This document shows, in pieces, positions 16,304 through 24,672 of a stretch of 29,475 nucleotides of DNA. Location of the stretch: assembly GCA_019084435.1 (NCBI GenBank), contig JAHRFV010000126.1, positions 1-29,475 of the forward strand, given 5' to 3'. The position numbers and the translations under genes are program-made. The notes beneath the pieces were generated by a model. That model worked only from the letters and a program-made list of their open reading frames with translations, was not told the origin of the DNA and did not search any database. The stretch's first letter is position 1. The number at the start of each line of letters is the position of its first letter. Source of the stretch: Dethiosulfatibacter sp. (GTDB lineage Bacteria; Bacillota_A; Clostridia; Tissierellales; Dethiosulfatibacteraceae).

Positions 16304-16321
16304 AGTGTCAAATAAGACACT
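16304..16321. promoter_or_regulatory. Palindrome upstream of the DsrE-like gene
   Basis: AGTGTC-N6-GACACT is a perfect 6-bp-arm inverted repeat with an AT spacer, 26 bases upstream of the DsrE-like start. Size and symmetry suit a dimeric regulator site, but it could also be part of the leader RNA. The cognate factor is unknown. Confidence 0.4.
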
Positions 16322-16768
16322 CATATTGATCCAATCCATATAATATAACAACTAGTTTCTATTTTTTCAAGTGAGTATAAGGATTAATGATTCAATATTT
16401 GTTCGATAAATCAGGCGCTTTATAACTCGCGCAAGCAAGCTGGGTAATATTGTGGAACGCTTAGTTTCTTAGAGATATTCAAAACTAATCATGTTCGGAT
16501 AGCACATCCAAAAAATCATTTTCTTATGTCGAAGAAAAATTTACATTCGAATTAGTAAATAAGCAGATAAATTTGATATCATGATAACATATAAGTTAAA
16601 CCGTGTCATTAAGTAGTTATTATGCTATCTATAAAAGTTGTATTTTTATTTAATTTTTTTTATCAAATCTCTCTAAATTGTGGTATACTATTGTAAATAA
16701 AAGAAAGTATATTTTGCTTTCTCTGTTTTATCCTATTGGCATTAGCATTAGATCATTGGTAACAGTTG

Positions 16769-16796
16769 TGATATAATCAATTTCATAAAAATTGAT
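16769..16796 (+). promoter_or_regulatory. Extended -10 promoter with overlapping palindromic operator
   Basis: TGA-TATAAT (16769-16777) is an extended -10 element; no good -35 is visible. The inverted repeat ATCAATTT-N5-AAATTGAT (16776-16783 and 16789-16796) overlaps the predicted start near 16784. A repressor bound here would silence the PTS_EIIC transcript. No regulator gene for it lies adjacent. Confidence 0.5.
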
Positions 16797-16865
16797 ATGA
16801 TGTGTAAGTGATTGATTCAGAAGTGTTGTCTTCCAGGTTTTAGGTAAGTTGAAGGAGGCAGTTTA

Positions 16866-16883
16866 ATGACATCAGTTATTTAA
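16866..16883 (+). CDS. Possible five-codon leader peptide MTSVI
   Basis: ATG 16866 is preceded by a perfect AAGGAGG (16852-16858) at a seven-base spacing and reads M-T-S-V-I before TAA. It lies between the promoter candidate (16769-16777) and the PTS_EIIC start at 16970, whose own ribosome site (GAGGG) is weaker. It could be a translated leader affecting downstream expression, or the relic of a longer gene. No repeated regulatory codons are present, so classic amino-acid attenuation is not supported. Confidence 0.3.
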   Translation: MTSVI

Positions 16884-16969
16884 GTACTGAAAATCTTTTG
16901 AATATGCAGACAAATAGAGGTATTATTGATGTAATTGTTTATATTAAATATTATTTGTGAGGGATAAGA

Positions 16970-18028
16970 ATGAAAAATAAGAGTGACGGTGTACAAGAGA
17001 TGCAGAAGCAAAGTTTTCTAAAAAGAAAGAACATTGAGATATCTGTCCAGAGATATCTGATAGACACATTGAGCTTTATGGCCTTGGGTCTATTTGGAAC
17101 CCTAATTATCGGAAGTATACTGAATACTATCGGTGGAAAATTGGGGATAGTGTTTTTAACAGAAACCGTATGGCCGCTAGCTAGAAACATGACCGGCCCT
17201 GGAATTGCAGTCGCTGTCGCATATGGTTTGAAAGCGCCACCATTGGTTCTTTTCTCATCTACTATCACCGGTGCAGCAGGTAATGCTCTTGGTGGTCCTG
17301 TTGGAGCTTTGATTGCAGGTTTGGTAGGAGCAGAATTTGGAAAACTGGTTTCAAAAGAAACCAAGGTTGATATTATTGTAACACCAGCTGTTACAATTCT
17401 AGCCGGCGTTATAGTCGGTACGTTGTTAGGACCTGGAATCAGTGCTTTTATGACTGGATTCGGAAACCTGATCAACGCAGCCACAGAATTGCAGCCACTT
17501 CCTATGGGAATTTTAGTTTCTGTATTGATGGGAATCGCATTGACACTTCCAATCAGTAGTGCTGCTATAGCAATTATGCTTGGATTATCAGGTCTGGCTG
17601 CCGGCGCATCAGTTGCAGGTTGCGCTGCCAATATGGTGGTTTTTGCAGTCATCAGCTACGAAGTTAATGGATTTGGTGGTCTTTTATCTCAAGGATTGGG
17701 AACATCAATGCTACAGGTTCCAAATATTGTTAAGAATTGGAAGATTTGGGTGCCTGCGATTGTTGCATCTGCTATCACCGGTCCGATTTCTACAGTGCTC
17801 TTTAAAATGGAAAACACTCCTATGGGAGCTGGTATGGGTACCTCAGGTCTAGTAGGACAGTTTGGAGCGATAGATGCTATGGAAGCAGCCGGCAAAGGCG
17901 GAGGCATGATGTATGTTGCAATATTGTTAGTACATTTTATACTTCCTGCAGTTATTGGATTGGCTGTATATCAAATCATGAAAAAAGCAAACCTTATCAA
18001 ACCAGAAGATTTAAAATTAGACATATAA
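16970..18028 (+). CDS. PTS_EIIC-type integral membrane protein (orphan IIC-like)
   Basis: This 352-aa, strongly hydrophobic protein has glycine- and alanine-rich helices. It begins after a short charged N-terminus with RYLIDTLSFMALGLFGTLIIG and contains TGAAGNALGGPVGALIAGLVG, GILVSVLMGIALTLPISSAA and GMGTSGLVGQFGAIDAM. This matches the PTS_EIIC_2 group annotated as phosphotransferase-system IIC-like proteins. No IIA, IIB or sugar-metabolism gene is near, so sugar phosphotransfer is doubtful; it may act as a facilitator or sensor. It ends just before a strong terminator and is probably monocistronic. Confidence 0.75.
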   Translation: MKNKSDGVQEMQKQSFLKRKNIEISVQRYLIDTLSFMALGLFGTLIIGSILNTIGGKLGIVFLTETVWPLARNMTGPGIAVAVAYGLKAPPLVLFSSTITGAAGNALGGPVGALIAGLVGAEFGKLVSKETKVDIIVTPAVTILAGVIVGTLLGPGISAFMTGFGNLINAATELQPLPMGILVSVLMGIALTLPISSAAIAIMLGLSGLAAGASVAGCAANMVVFAVISYEVNGFGGLLSQGLGTSMLQVPNIVKNWKIWVPAIVASAITGPISTVLFKMENTPMGAGMGTSGLVGQFGAIDAMEAAGKGGGMMYVAILLVHFILPAVIGLAVYQIMKKANLIKPEDLKLDI

Positions 18029-18093
18029 CACAATTTTATTCATAAATTCAGGCATATGAATAATGAGCAAGGTTTTAAGTAGTTATTATAGAT

Positions 18094-18123
18094 TAAAGCC
18101 TTCCTTCGGGAAGGTTTTTTTTT
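18094..18123 (+). terminator. Strong Rho-independent terminator
   Basis: Arms CCTTCC (18099-18104) and GGAAGG (18109-18114) enclose a stable TTCG tetraloop, can be extended by AAAG/TTTT pairing, and are followed by nine T residues (18115-18123). It ends the PTS_EIIC transcript about 65 bases after its stop codon. Confidence 0.95.
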
Positions 18124-18236
18124 AGGGAAAAAGCATGATATTCAATATTGACACGAAGTGATAGAATATAATAAGAGTTACATTAATATAAATGTTTCAT
18201 ATTGAATTGTTTTATTTAGCCTTTATGGAGGAAATC

Positions 18237-19046
18237 ATGAAATATAGAGAATGTGTAATCGTAAGAGGTGGAGGAGATATTGCTACAGGAACCATTTATA
18301 GGTTGCATCAAGCTGGGTTTAAAGTTATAATATTAGAAATCAAAAATCCAACAGCTATACGAAGAACTGTGTCTTTTTCTCAGGCAATTTTTGATGGTGA
18401 AGTTGAAATTGAGGGTGTTAGAAGCAGACTGTGCGAAAACGCCGAACAAGTCAATCAGGCTCATATAGATTATGTGATACCGATTATTGTTGATTCTGAA
18501 GGAGATTCAATAGATGTCTACAAGCCATTTGTGGTCATAGATGCCATATTGGCTAAAAAAAATCTGGGGACTCATAAGAATCTGGCTGATATTGTCATCG
18601 CTTTGGGACCGGGATTCTCAGCCGGTCAAGATGTCCATGCAGTAATCGAAACAAACAGAGGACATCATCTTGGTAGAGTCATTTATAATGGAGAAGCCGA
18701 GGCCAATACAGGTATACCTGGAAATATAGACGGTTATACCTGGGAAAGAGTGGTTTACTCTCCCGATAATGGTTTGATTAATGTCTATAGGGATATTGAT
18801 TCGTTAGTTGAAGCTGGGGATGTTTTGGCTGAAGTGAATGGAAAGCCAGTGATTGCCAGTATTTCAGGTTTGGTCAGAGGGATGATTCAACAGGGAACAA
18901 CCGTCTTCAAAGGAATGAAAATAGCCGATGTTGACCCTAGAGGGACCAAGGTTGACTGCCACACCATATCCGATAAGGCGAGATCAATAGGAGGAGCTGT
19001 GTTGGAGGCCATCTTACATCTTGAGATGGGGATTAAAAATATTTGA
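18237..19046 (+). CDS. yqeB: YqeB/EF2563-family protein of the selenium-dependent molybdenum hydroxylase system
   Basis: This 269-aa protein matches the YqeB/EF2563 family, linked by gene context in many bacteria to maturation of selenium-dependent molybdenum hydroxylases. Visible motifs are the nucleotide-binding-like N-terminus VIVRGGGDIATGTIYRLHQAG, the central GPGFSAGQDVHAVIETNRGHHLGRVI and EANTGIPGNIDGYTWERV, and near the C-terminus KVDCHTISDKARSIGGAVLEAIL. ATG 18237 is preferred over ATG 18192, because TGGAGG (18226-18231) precedes it and the family begins at this point. No molybdenum hydroxylase gene lies in the window. It is followed after 62 bases by the NuoE-like gene in the same direction, and may be co-transcribed. 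Confidence 0.8.
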   Translation: MKYRECVIVRGGGDIATGTIYRLHQAGFKVIILEIKNPTAIRRTVSFSQAIFDGEVEIEGVRSRLCENAEQVNQAHIDYVIPIIVDSEGDSIDVYKPFVVIDAILAKKNLGTHKNLADIVIALGPGFSAGQDVHAVIETNRGHHLGRVIYNGEAEANTGIPGNIDGYTWERVVYSPDNGLINVYRDIDSLVEAGDVLAEVNGKPVIASISGLVRGMIQQGTTVFKGMKIADVDPRGTKVDCHTISDKARSIGGAVLEAILHLEMGIKNI

Positions 19047-19108
19047 AAGATACTTATAGTCCAAAGGACGACTAAGATAATATAAAACCATGCAAAGGGG
19101 AAGAAAAA

Positions 19109-19648
19109 ATGTGTGAAAACTGCAAAGAAACACAAACACAATTGACAGATGCGGATACTGTGATAGATTTGACACTTATGGAGCCAATTATTGAAAAATA
19201 TGGAAAGGTAAAGGGCAGTCTTATCAATATTCTTCAAGAAATTCAAAATCTTTACGGATATTTACCACAACAGGCAATGGAATATGTGGCTGAAAAGACC
19301 GACAATAAAAAAGCCACGATTTATGGAGTTGCCACTTTTTATACACAGTTTAGGCTGCATCCGATCGGCAAGTACCTAATACTGCAGTGCCAGGGAACAG
19401 CTTGCCATGTCAATGGTTCTAAAGATGTGTCAAAAGCAATCTGTGAACACCTTCAGATTAAAGCTGGTGAAACAACTGAGGATCTTCTGTTTACAGTAGA
19501 AGATGTGGCTTGTCTTGGGTGTTGCAGTCTTGCACCTGTCATTATGATCAACGGAGAGGCTTATGGTAATCTGACACCAAAAAAAGCTGTTCAGATTATC
19601 AAGGATATCAAGAAGCAGGAAGACAGAGGTGAGAATAATGAAAATTAG
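19109..19648 (+). CDS. NuoE-like [2Fe-2S] subunit of NADH dehydrogenase/bifurcating complex
   Basis: This 179-aa thioredoxin-like ferredoxin subunit corresponds to NuoE/HydC. Helical N-terminal motifs (GSLINILQEIQNLYGYLPQQAMEYVAEK) precede the four cluster cysteines in CQGTAC (Cys-x4-Cys) and CLGCC (Cys-x3-Cys), within AYGNLTPKKA context. It would pass electrons within a complex with the two following subunits. An extra N-terminal CENC pair is present but of unknown use. RBS AAAGGGG lies just upstream. The gene overlaps the next by 11 bases. Confidence 0.92.
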   Translation: MCENCKETQTQLTDADTVIDLTLMEPIIEKYGKVKGSLINILQEIQNLYGYLPQQAMEYVAEKTDNKKATIYGVATFYTQFRLHPIGKYLILQCQGTACHVNGSKDVSKAICEHLQIKAGETTEDLLFTVEDVACLGCCSLAPVIMINGEAYGNLTPKKAVQIIKDIKKQEDRGENNEN

Positions 19649-21392
19649 AGTTGGTTTAGGGAGTTGTGGCATAGCGGCTGGTGGCAGGAAAGTGTTGGAA
19701 GTTCTGCGTCATGAGGTTGAGACCAATAATCTTGAACTGATTGTTGAGCCTACAGGGTGTATCGGCATGTGTTTTTATGAACCAATTATGGATGTGGTCA
19801 CTGCTGGCAATGTATTTTCTTATGGGTTCGTTGATGGTAAAAAGGCTAAGGAAATTTTAGACAGCCACATGAACGAGCATAAACCGTTGGATGAATATTT
19901 GCTATATAAGCTTGATCAACCTGCTGATTATACAAAAAAACAAGTCAAAATTGCCTTGGAAAACTGTGGTATCATCAATCCTGAGAGAATTGAGGACTAC
20001 ATCCAAAAAGGTGGCTATAAAGCAATTTCGAAAATTTTGAATAATATGAGTCAAGAAGATGTAATCGAGGAAATCAAAAAATCCGGGTTGCGCGGAAGAG
20101 GCGGAGCTGGATTCCCTACCTGGTTCAAATGGGATGCGGCATTAAAGCAAAAAAAAGAAAAGAAATATATGGTTTGCAACGCCGATGAGGGAGATCCGGG
20201 AGCCTTTATGGACCGCAGTATTTTAGAGGGAGACCCACACAGGATCATTGAAGGTATGATGATTGGTGGTTATGCGATAGGGGCTGATGAAGGTATCATT
20301 TATTGCAGAGCAGAGTATCCGTTGGCAATTGAAAGACTGGAAGGGGCCATCGCTCAGGCTAAAGAGAAGAACTATCTAGGCAAAAAGATATTGGGCAAGA
20401 ATTTCAATTTTGAAATCCGTATCAAAAAAGGAGCAGGTGCTTTTGTTTGTGGTGAAGAAACCGCACTTATAGAGTCTTTGGAAGGAAAAAGAGGCATGCC
20501 TAGGCTCAAACCTCCTTTCCCTGCAGAATCCGGCTACTGGCAACAGCCTACAAATATCAACAATGTAGAGACACTGGCCAATGTTCCATGGATTATCTCA
20601 AACGGTGCCGATAAATTTGCATCTGTTGGAACCGAGAAAAGCAAAGGGACAAAAGTTTTTGCATTATCAGGAAAAATAAAAAATGGTGGTCTGGTTGAAG
20701 TCGCTATGGGTATGAAGCTTAGCGAGGTCATATTTGATATCGGTGGAGGCATCAAAGAGGATAAAAAATTCAAGGCAGTTCAGCTTGGAGGGCCTTCTGG
20801 AGGGTGTATTCCTGCAGAGTTGATGGATACATTAGTGACCTATGAAGATATCAATGCGACAGGCGCCATAATGGGTTCTGGTGGTATGGTTGTTATGGAT
20901 GAAACAACATGCATGGTTGACATAGCTAAGTTTTTCCTTGATTTTACTTGTAAGGAGTCCTGTGGAAAATGCTTGTACTGCAGAATCGGTACCAAAAGAA
21001 TGCTTGAAATATTAGAGCGCATCACTCTAGGTAAAGGAAAGCCTGAAGACTTGGATGAGTTGGAATCGCTGGGAGATAGCATTAAAGATGCATCTTTATG
21101 CGGACTTGGTCAGACTGCTCCAAATCCTGTAATAACTGGATTGAAGTATTTCAGAAAGGAATACGAGGCTCACATTTATGACAAGAAATGTCCGGCTAAG
21201 CAATGCCAACAGCTTTTGACATATACCATATCTGAAGAGAATTGTGTCGGATGCACCCTATGTGCTAGAAATTGTCCGACTGATGCCATAACAGGGTCAG
21301 CTAAGAAACTGCACCACATCGACCAGGACCTATGTATAAAATGCGGGAACTGCAAAAATGTATGTAATTTCAATGCAGTTCATGTTGATTAG
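19638..21392 (+). CDS. NuoF-like NADH-binding flavoprotein subunit with ferredoxin domains
   Basis: This 584-aa protein is the NADH/FMN subunit of a soluble complex. An N-terminal thioredoxin-like [2Fe-2S] domain (CGIAAGG, PTGCIGMC) precedes the FMN/NADH core (GLRGRGGAGFPTWFKW, NADEGDPGAFMDRS, GAGAFVCGEETALIESLEG), an SLBB region, the N3-type cluster motif ESCGKCLYCRIGTKRM with its distal cysteine in SLCGLGQ, and two C-terminal [4Fe-4S] ferredoxin motifs (CVGCTLCARNCP, CIKCGNCKNVC). This architecture is that of HydB/bifurcating NuoF proteins. Start at ATG 19638 with GAGGTG (19626-19631) upstream; GTG 19629 is less likely. Confidence 0.93.
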   Translation: MKIRVGLGSCGIAAGGRKVLEVLRHEVETNNLELIVEPTGCIGMCFYEPIMDVVTAGNVFSYGFVDGKKAKEILDSHMNEHKPLDEYLLYKLDQPADYTKKQVKIALENCGIINPERIEDYIQKGGYKAISKILNNMSQEDVIEEIKKSGLRGRGGAGFPTWFKWDAALKQKKEKKYMVCNADEGDPGAFMDRSILEGDPHRIIEGMMIGGYAIGADEGIIYCRAEYPLAIERLEGAIAQAKEKNYLGKKILGKNFNFEIRIKKGAGAFVCGEETALIESLEGKRGMPRLKPPFPAESGYWQQPTNINNVETLANVPWIISNGADKFASVGTEKSKGTKVFALSGKIKNGGLVEVAMGMKLSEVIFDIGGGIKEDKKFKAVQLGGPSGGCIPAELMDTLVTYEDINATGAIMGSGGMVVMDETTCMVDIAKFFLDFTCKESCGKCLYCRIGTKRMLEILERITLGKGKPEDLDELESLGDSIKDASLCGLGQTAPNPVITGLKYFRKEYEAHIYDKKCPAKQCQQLLTYTISEENCVGCTLCARNCPTDAITGSAKKLHHIDQDLCIKCGNCKNVCNFNAVHVD

Positions 21393-21406
21393 AAGGGAGA
21401 TTGAAA

Positions 21407-24400
21407 ATGCCTAAAATTAGAATAAATATCAATAATACAGAGATAGTCACGACGGATGATAAGAATATACTGCAGGCTGCCCTGGATAACAACATTGAGA
21501 TCCCTCATTTATGTTTTGATGAAAGAATGGAAGCCTACGGTGGATGTGGCATGTGTGTCGTTGAATTGGAAGGTATGCCGAAACTGGTCAGAGCCTGTGC
21601 GACACCTGTTAAAAATGGCATGGTCATCCGAACCAATACAGAACGTACAACAGCCACAAGAAAAACAGCTCTAAAGCTTCTTGTGTCGGATCATAGAGGA
21701 GATTGTAGACCACCATGCATGATGGCTTGCCCTGCTCATACAGATGTTCAAGGCTATGCTGGATTGATTGCAAATGGTCAATACAAGGAAGCTGTTAAAC
21801 TTATCAAGGAAGATTTGCCGATACCGGCCAGCATTGGACGAGTTTGCCCTCATCCTTGTGAGACAGATTGCAGAAGAAACTCTGTGGAGAAACCTGTCTC
21901 TATAGCCGCTTTGAAAGCATTTGCAGCAGATTACGATTTGTTCGATGACAGAGAAGAAACATATACGCCTGAGATGCAACCGAAAACCGGGAAAAAAGTT
22001 GCCATAATAGGAGCGGGTCCTGCGGGCTTGTCAGCAGCTTATTTTCTATCTAAGGATGGACATAGTGTAGAGGTTTTCGAGTCTATGGATAAGCCCGGTG
22101 GCATGATGCGATACGGTATTCCCCAGTATAGGTTGCCAAAGCATGTTATAGATGCTGAGACTAAACTGATTGAAAATATGGGCGTCAAGTTCAACTATAA
22201 CATGAGGCTTGGCGAGGATATCACCCTTGCCTATCTGCAAAAGCATTATGATGCTTCCTTTGTTGCAATCGGCGCGTGGGAAAGCTCCGCCATGAGATGT
22301 GAGGGAGAGAACGCAGAGGGTGTTATAGGCGGAATAGATTTTTTAAGACAAGTGACACAGAATGAACCCATAAAACTGGGAGAAAAGGTTTTGGTAGTAG
22401 GTGGCGGAAACACAGCCATGGACGTTGCCAGAACTTGTGTAAGACTTGGCGTAAAGGAAGTTAGGATTGTCTATCGAAGAACCGAAGAGGAAATGCCTGC
22501 GGAAAAGATTGAAATAAAGGAAGCAAAGGAAGAAGGTGTGGTTTTCAGCTTCTTATCAGCTCCTATCAATATTGTAGAAGAAAATGGAAAAGCAATAGGT
22601 CTATTGTGTCAGAAAATGAGACTTGGAGAACCAGACGAATCAGGAAGAAGAAAGCCTGAACCTATCGAAGGCGAAGTTGAGATGTTGCAATCAGAGACAA
22701 TTATTGCCGCCATTGGTCAGAATGTCTGCATGGGGAATAATTCAGAGATTCAAACAACAAAATGGGGAACGATACAGGTCAAAGACGGAACCTTTGAAAC
22801 CAATATAGAGGGTATTTTCGCCGGTGGAGATGCAGTCACAGGTCCTAAAATAGCGATTCAGGCTGTAGCTGACGGAAAAAACGCAGCTAGAGTTATTCAT
22901 AGCTACCTAAATGGTTATATCATACCTCATAGGGAACCAATCATTGTAAGACAGAAGGATCTGACTGAAAAAGACTTTGAGAAGTATAAGAGTGAAGAAA
23001 GAATGCCACTAACACATATGGAAGCTGATCTCAGGAAGCATAATTTTGAGGAGATTGTGACCTACTATTCAGAAAGTGATGCAAGAAAAGAAGGTTCAAG
23101 ATGTTTGGAGTGTGGTTGCAAGGATTATTTTGAGTGTCAGTTGATTGATTATATCAAAGAAGAAGATATAGATACAGACAAAGAGCTCGGTCAAAATCAC
23201 AAGCGTTATGAACCTCAGACTCACGAGTTTATCGACAGAAATCCAGATAAATGTATCCAGTGCGGTCTCTGTGTCAGAACCTGCGATGAATTCATGGGAA
23301 TCACAGCATTAGGTATTGTTGACAGAGGATTTGACGCGTTGATAGCACCTGAGTTCAACAGACCTTTGGAAGAAACTGATTGCATATCATGCGGTCAGTG
23401 TATTGATGTCTGTCCTGTTGGTGCTATTCAAGAAAAAATGAGAACGCAAAAAGAAATACCTTTGAATCTGGAAAAGACAGAGGGAGTATGCGCCAGTTGC
23501 TCTCTTGGTTGCAATGTGATTTATCAGCATGAAGGTAAACTGATCTATAAGGTGACACCAAATAGACTTAAAGATGATGGTGTCCTATGCAAAAAAGGCA
23601 AATTTGAGTTTGATTATATCAATAAGACAAATAGACTTATGGGACCATCACTGAAAGTGAAAGGCGTAGCTACTGATATAAGCTTTGAAGATGCAAAAAT
23701 TGAATTAATTTCGAAACTTAAGTCTATCAAGTATTTACACGGAAAAGACAGCATTGGGTTTCTCATTTCACAGAGGCTGACTAATGAAGAACTTGAACTG
23801 GTCAGAAGATTAAGCACACAACTAGAGACAGATATGATTGGATCAATAAACATTTCTGGAGATGACATCCAATCCACTGTCAAGTATGAGGAGTTAAATA
23901 ATGCAGAACTGATACTTGCCGTTGGAAATGTCTATGAGAGTTTTGCTCCTATGGGTGTAAAAATAAAAAATCTAAACAGGCCTCTGATATCAATATCAGA
24001 AAAGGGTACCAGATTGGACCATTTCTCAACTGCTTCTTATCAGACAAAAAATCTAGAGACTTTATTCACTGATGTTCTAGGATATTTGCAAGGGAAGAAA
24101 GACGGATTGGCAAATGATCAGGCTGAGCAAATAGCTAATGCTTATATGAAGGCGAAGAAACCGATTATTATGATTGATGAGTTCACTGTTTCTCCGGCCA
24201 TTCAGAAGCTGCTCAAAGAGATGGCTGTGGTAACCGGTAAAATCAACAAACCACATAGAGGCTTGTTAACTCTTAAAAAAGAAGCAAATGCTCAAGGCGC
24301 AATAGATTTGGGTTTCACAAAATCAGGTGAGGAAATATTGTCAAAAGCAAAAAATGGAAGTATAAAAGCCCTGGTATTCATTGGTGAGCAAGAAGTGGAT

Positions 24401-24631
24401 ACATCTGGATTGGACGTGGAATACCTGGTAGCTATGAGTATGTTTCCAAATGATCTGACAGAAAAGGTTAATCTAGTTTTGCCACTTGTAAGCCTGGCTG
24501 AAAGCTCAGGAACCTTGACCAGAACTGATGGGACACTACAGAATACAAATATAGCAATCCAGCCTAAAACATGCAAATCTAATTATGACATGTTTGATGA
24601 ATTTATCAACTATCTGGTGCCACAAGTATAA
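21407..24631 (+). CDS. NuoG-like iron-sulfur protein fused to NfnB/GltD-type FAD reductase and degenerate molybdopterin domain
   Basis: This 1074-aa multi-domain electron-transfer protein shows, in order: a plant-type [2Fe-2S] domain (Cys36, Cys47, Cys50, Cys64); a GltD-like cysteine-rich segment (CRPPCMMACPAHTDV, CPHPCETDC); an FAD-binding motif (GAGPAGLSAAYFLSKDGH) and NAD(P)-binding motif (VVGGGNTAMDVARTCV), closing with GIFAGGDAVTGPK; two [4Fe-4S] ferredoxin motifs (CIQCGLCVRTC, CISCGQCIDVCP); and a molybdopterin-oxidoreductase-type cluster domain (CASCSLGC, then LCKKGKFEFDYIN). Only about 350 residues follow, too few for a full formate dehydrogenase, and no Sec/Cys active-site motif is seen, so the last domain is probably structural as in NuoG. 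ATG 21407 is used, with GGGAG (21395-21399) upstream. A bifurcating function is inference. Confidence 0.85.
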   Translation: MPKIRININNTEIVTTDDKNILQAALDNNIEIPHLCFDERMEAYGGCGMCVVELEGMPKLVRACATPVKNGMVIRTNTERTTATRKTALKLLVSDHRGDCRPPCMMACPAHTDVQGYAGLIANGQYKEAVKLIKEDLPIPASIGRVCPHPCETDCRRNSVEKPVSIAALKAFAADYDLFDDREETYTPEMQPKTGKKVAIIGAGPAGLSAAYFLSKDGHSVEVFESMDKPGGMMRYGIPQYRLPKHVIDAETKLIENMGVKFNYNMRLGEDITLAYLQKHYDASFVAIGAWESSAMRCEGENAEGVIGGIDFLRQVTQNEPIKLGEKVLVVGGGNTAMDVARTCVRLGVKEVRIVYRRTEEEMPAEKIEIKEAKEEGVVFSFLSAPINIVEENGKAIGLLCQKMRLGEPDESGRRKPEPIEGEVEMLQSETIIAAIGQNVCMGNNSEIQTTKWGTIQVKDGTFETNIEGIFAGGDAVTGPKIAIQAVADGKNAARVIHSYLNGYIIPHREPIIVRQKDLTEKDFEKYKSEERMPLTHMEADLRKHNFEEIVTYYSESDARKEGSRCLECGCKDYFECQLIDYIKEEDIDTDKELGQNHKRYEPQTHEFIDRNPDKCIQCGLCVRTCDEFMGITALGIVDRGFDALIAPEFNRPLEETDCISCGQCIDVCPVGAIQEKMRTQKEIPLNLEKTEGVCASCSLGCNVIYQHEGKLIYKVTPNRLKDDGVLCKKGKFEFDYINKTNRLMGPSLKVKGVATDISFEDAKIELISKLKSIKYLHGKDSIGFLISQRLTNEELELVRRLSTQLETDMIGSINISGDDIQSTVKYEELNNAELILAVGNVYESFAPMGVKIKNLNRPLISISEKGTRLDHFSTASYQTKNLETLFTDVLGYLQGKKDGLANDQAEQIANAYMKAKKPIIMIDEFTVSPAIQKLLKEMAVVTGKINKPHRGLLTLKKEANAQGAIDLGFTKSGEEILSKAKNGSIKALVFIGEQEVDTSGLDVEYLVAMSMFPNDLTEKVNLVLPLVSLAESSGTLTRTDGTLQNTNIAIQPKTCKSNYDMFDEFINYLVPQV

Positions 24632-24640
24632 TAAAGTATT

Positions 24641-24668
24641 GAGCGGGAGCTAAGAGCCCGCTCTTATT
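24641..24668 (+). terminator. Terminator between convergent NuoG-like and flavoprotein genes
   Basis: GAGCGGG (24641-24647) pairs with CCCGCTC (24657-24663) around a nine-base loop, followed by TTATTTATT. It lies nine bases past the NuoG-like stop. On the minus strand the following bases are AATACTTTAT, a weaker tract, so it may only partly serve the flavoprotein gene. Confidence 0.85.
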
Positions 24669-24672
24669 TATT

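Larger units (their letters stand above)
16279..16969. other. 690-base gene-free interval upstream of the PTS_EIIC gene
   Basis: No convincing coding sequence was found on either strand. The left part (to about 16340) is the DsrE leader. Positions 16340-16640 show nothing recognisable. An extended -10 promoter candidate, TGG-TATACT (16681-16689) with TTATCA (16660-16665) 18 bases upstream, is followed by a second one at 16769-16777, a palindrome at 16776-16796 and a five-codon mini-ORF at 16866. The interval is long for this compact region and may be decayed sequence plus a complex promoter. Confidence 0.5.

Noticed and set aside
16609..18089. 15-base direct repeat TTAAGTAGTTATTAT at 16609-16623 and 18075-18089 flanking the PTS_EIIC gene
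   Set aside because: A single AT-rich 15-mer match is expected by chance at about this frequency in 29 kb, and no integrase or other boundary feature supports an attachment site.
18148..18172. TTGACA/TATAAT promoter before the YqeB-like gene
   Set aside because: Both boxes are perfect but only 13 bases apart, too close for a sigma-70 promoter. The TATAAT may still act with another -35, so no feature was called.
21407..24631. Annotation as formate dehydrogenase alpha subunit
   Set aside because: Only the N-terminal cluster motif of the molybdopterin domain is present. The remaining about 350 residues are too short and show no Sec/Cys active-site motif.
9976..24631. Complete nicotinate fermentation cluster
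   Set aside because: Only the terminal hydratase and lyase types and a YqeB-like factor are present. Nicotinate dehydrogenase, enamidase, methyleneglutarate mutase and methylitaconate isomerase are absent from the window.
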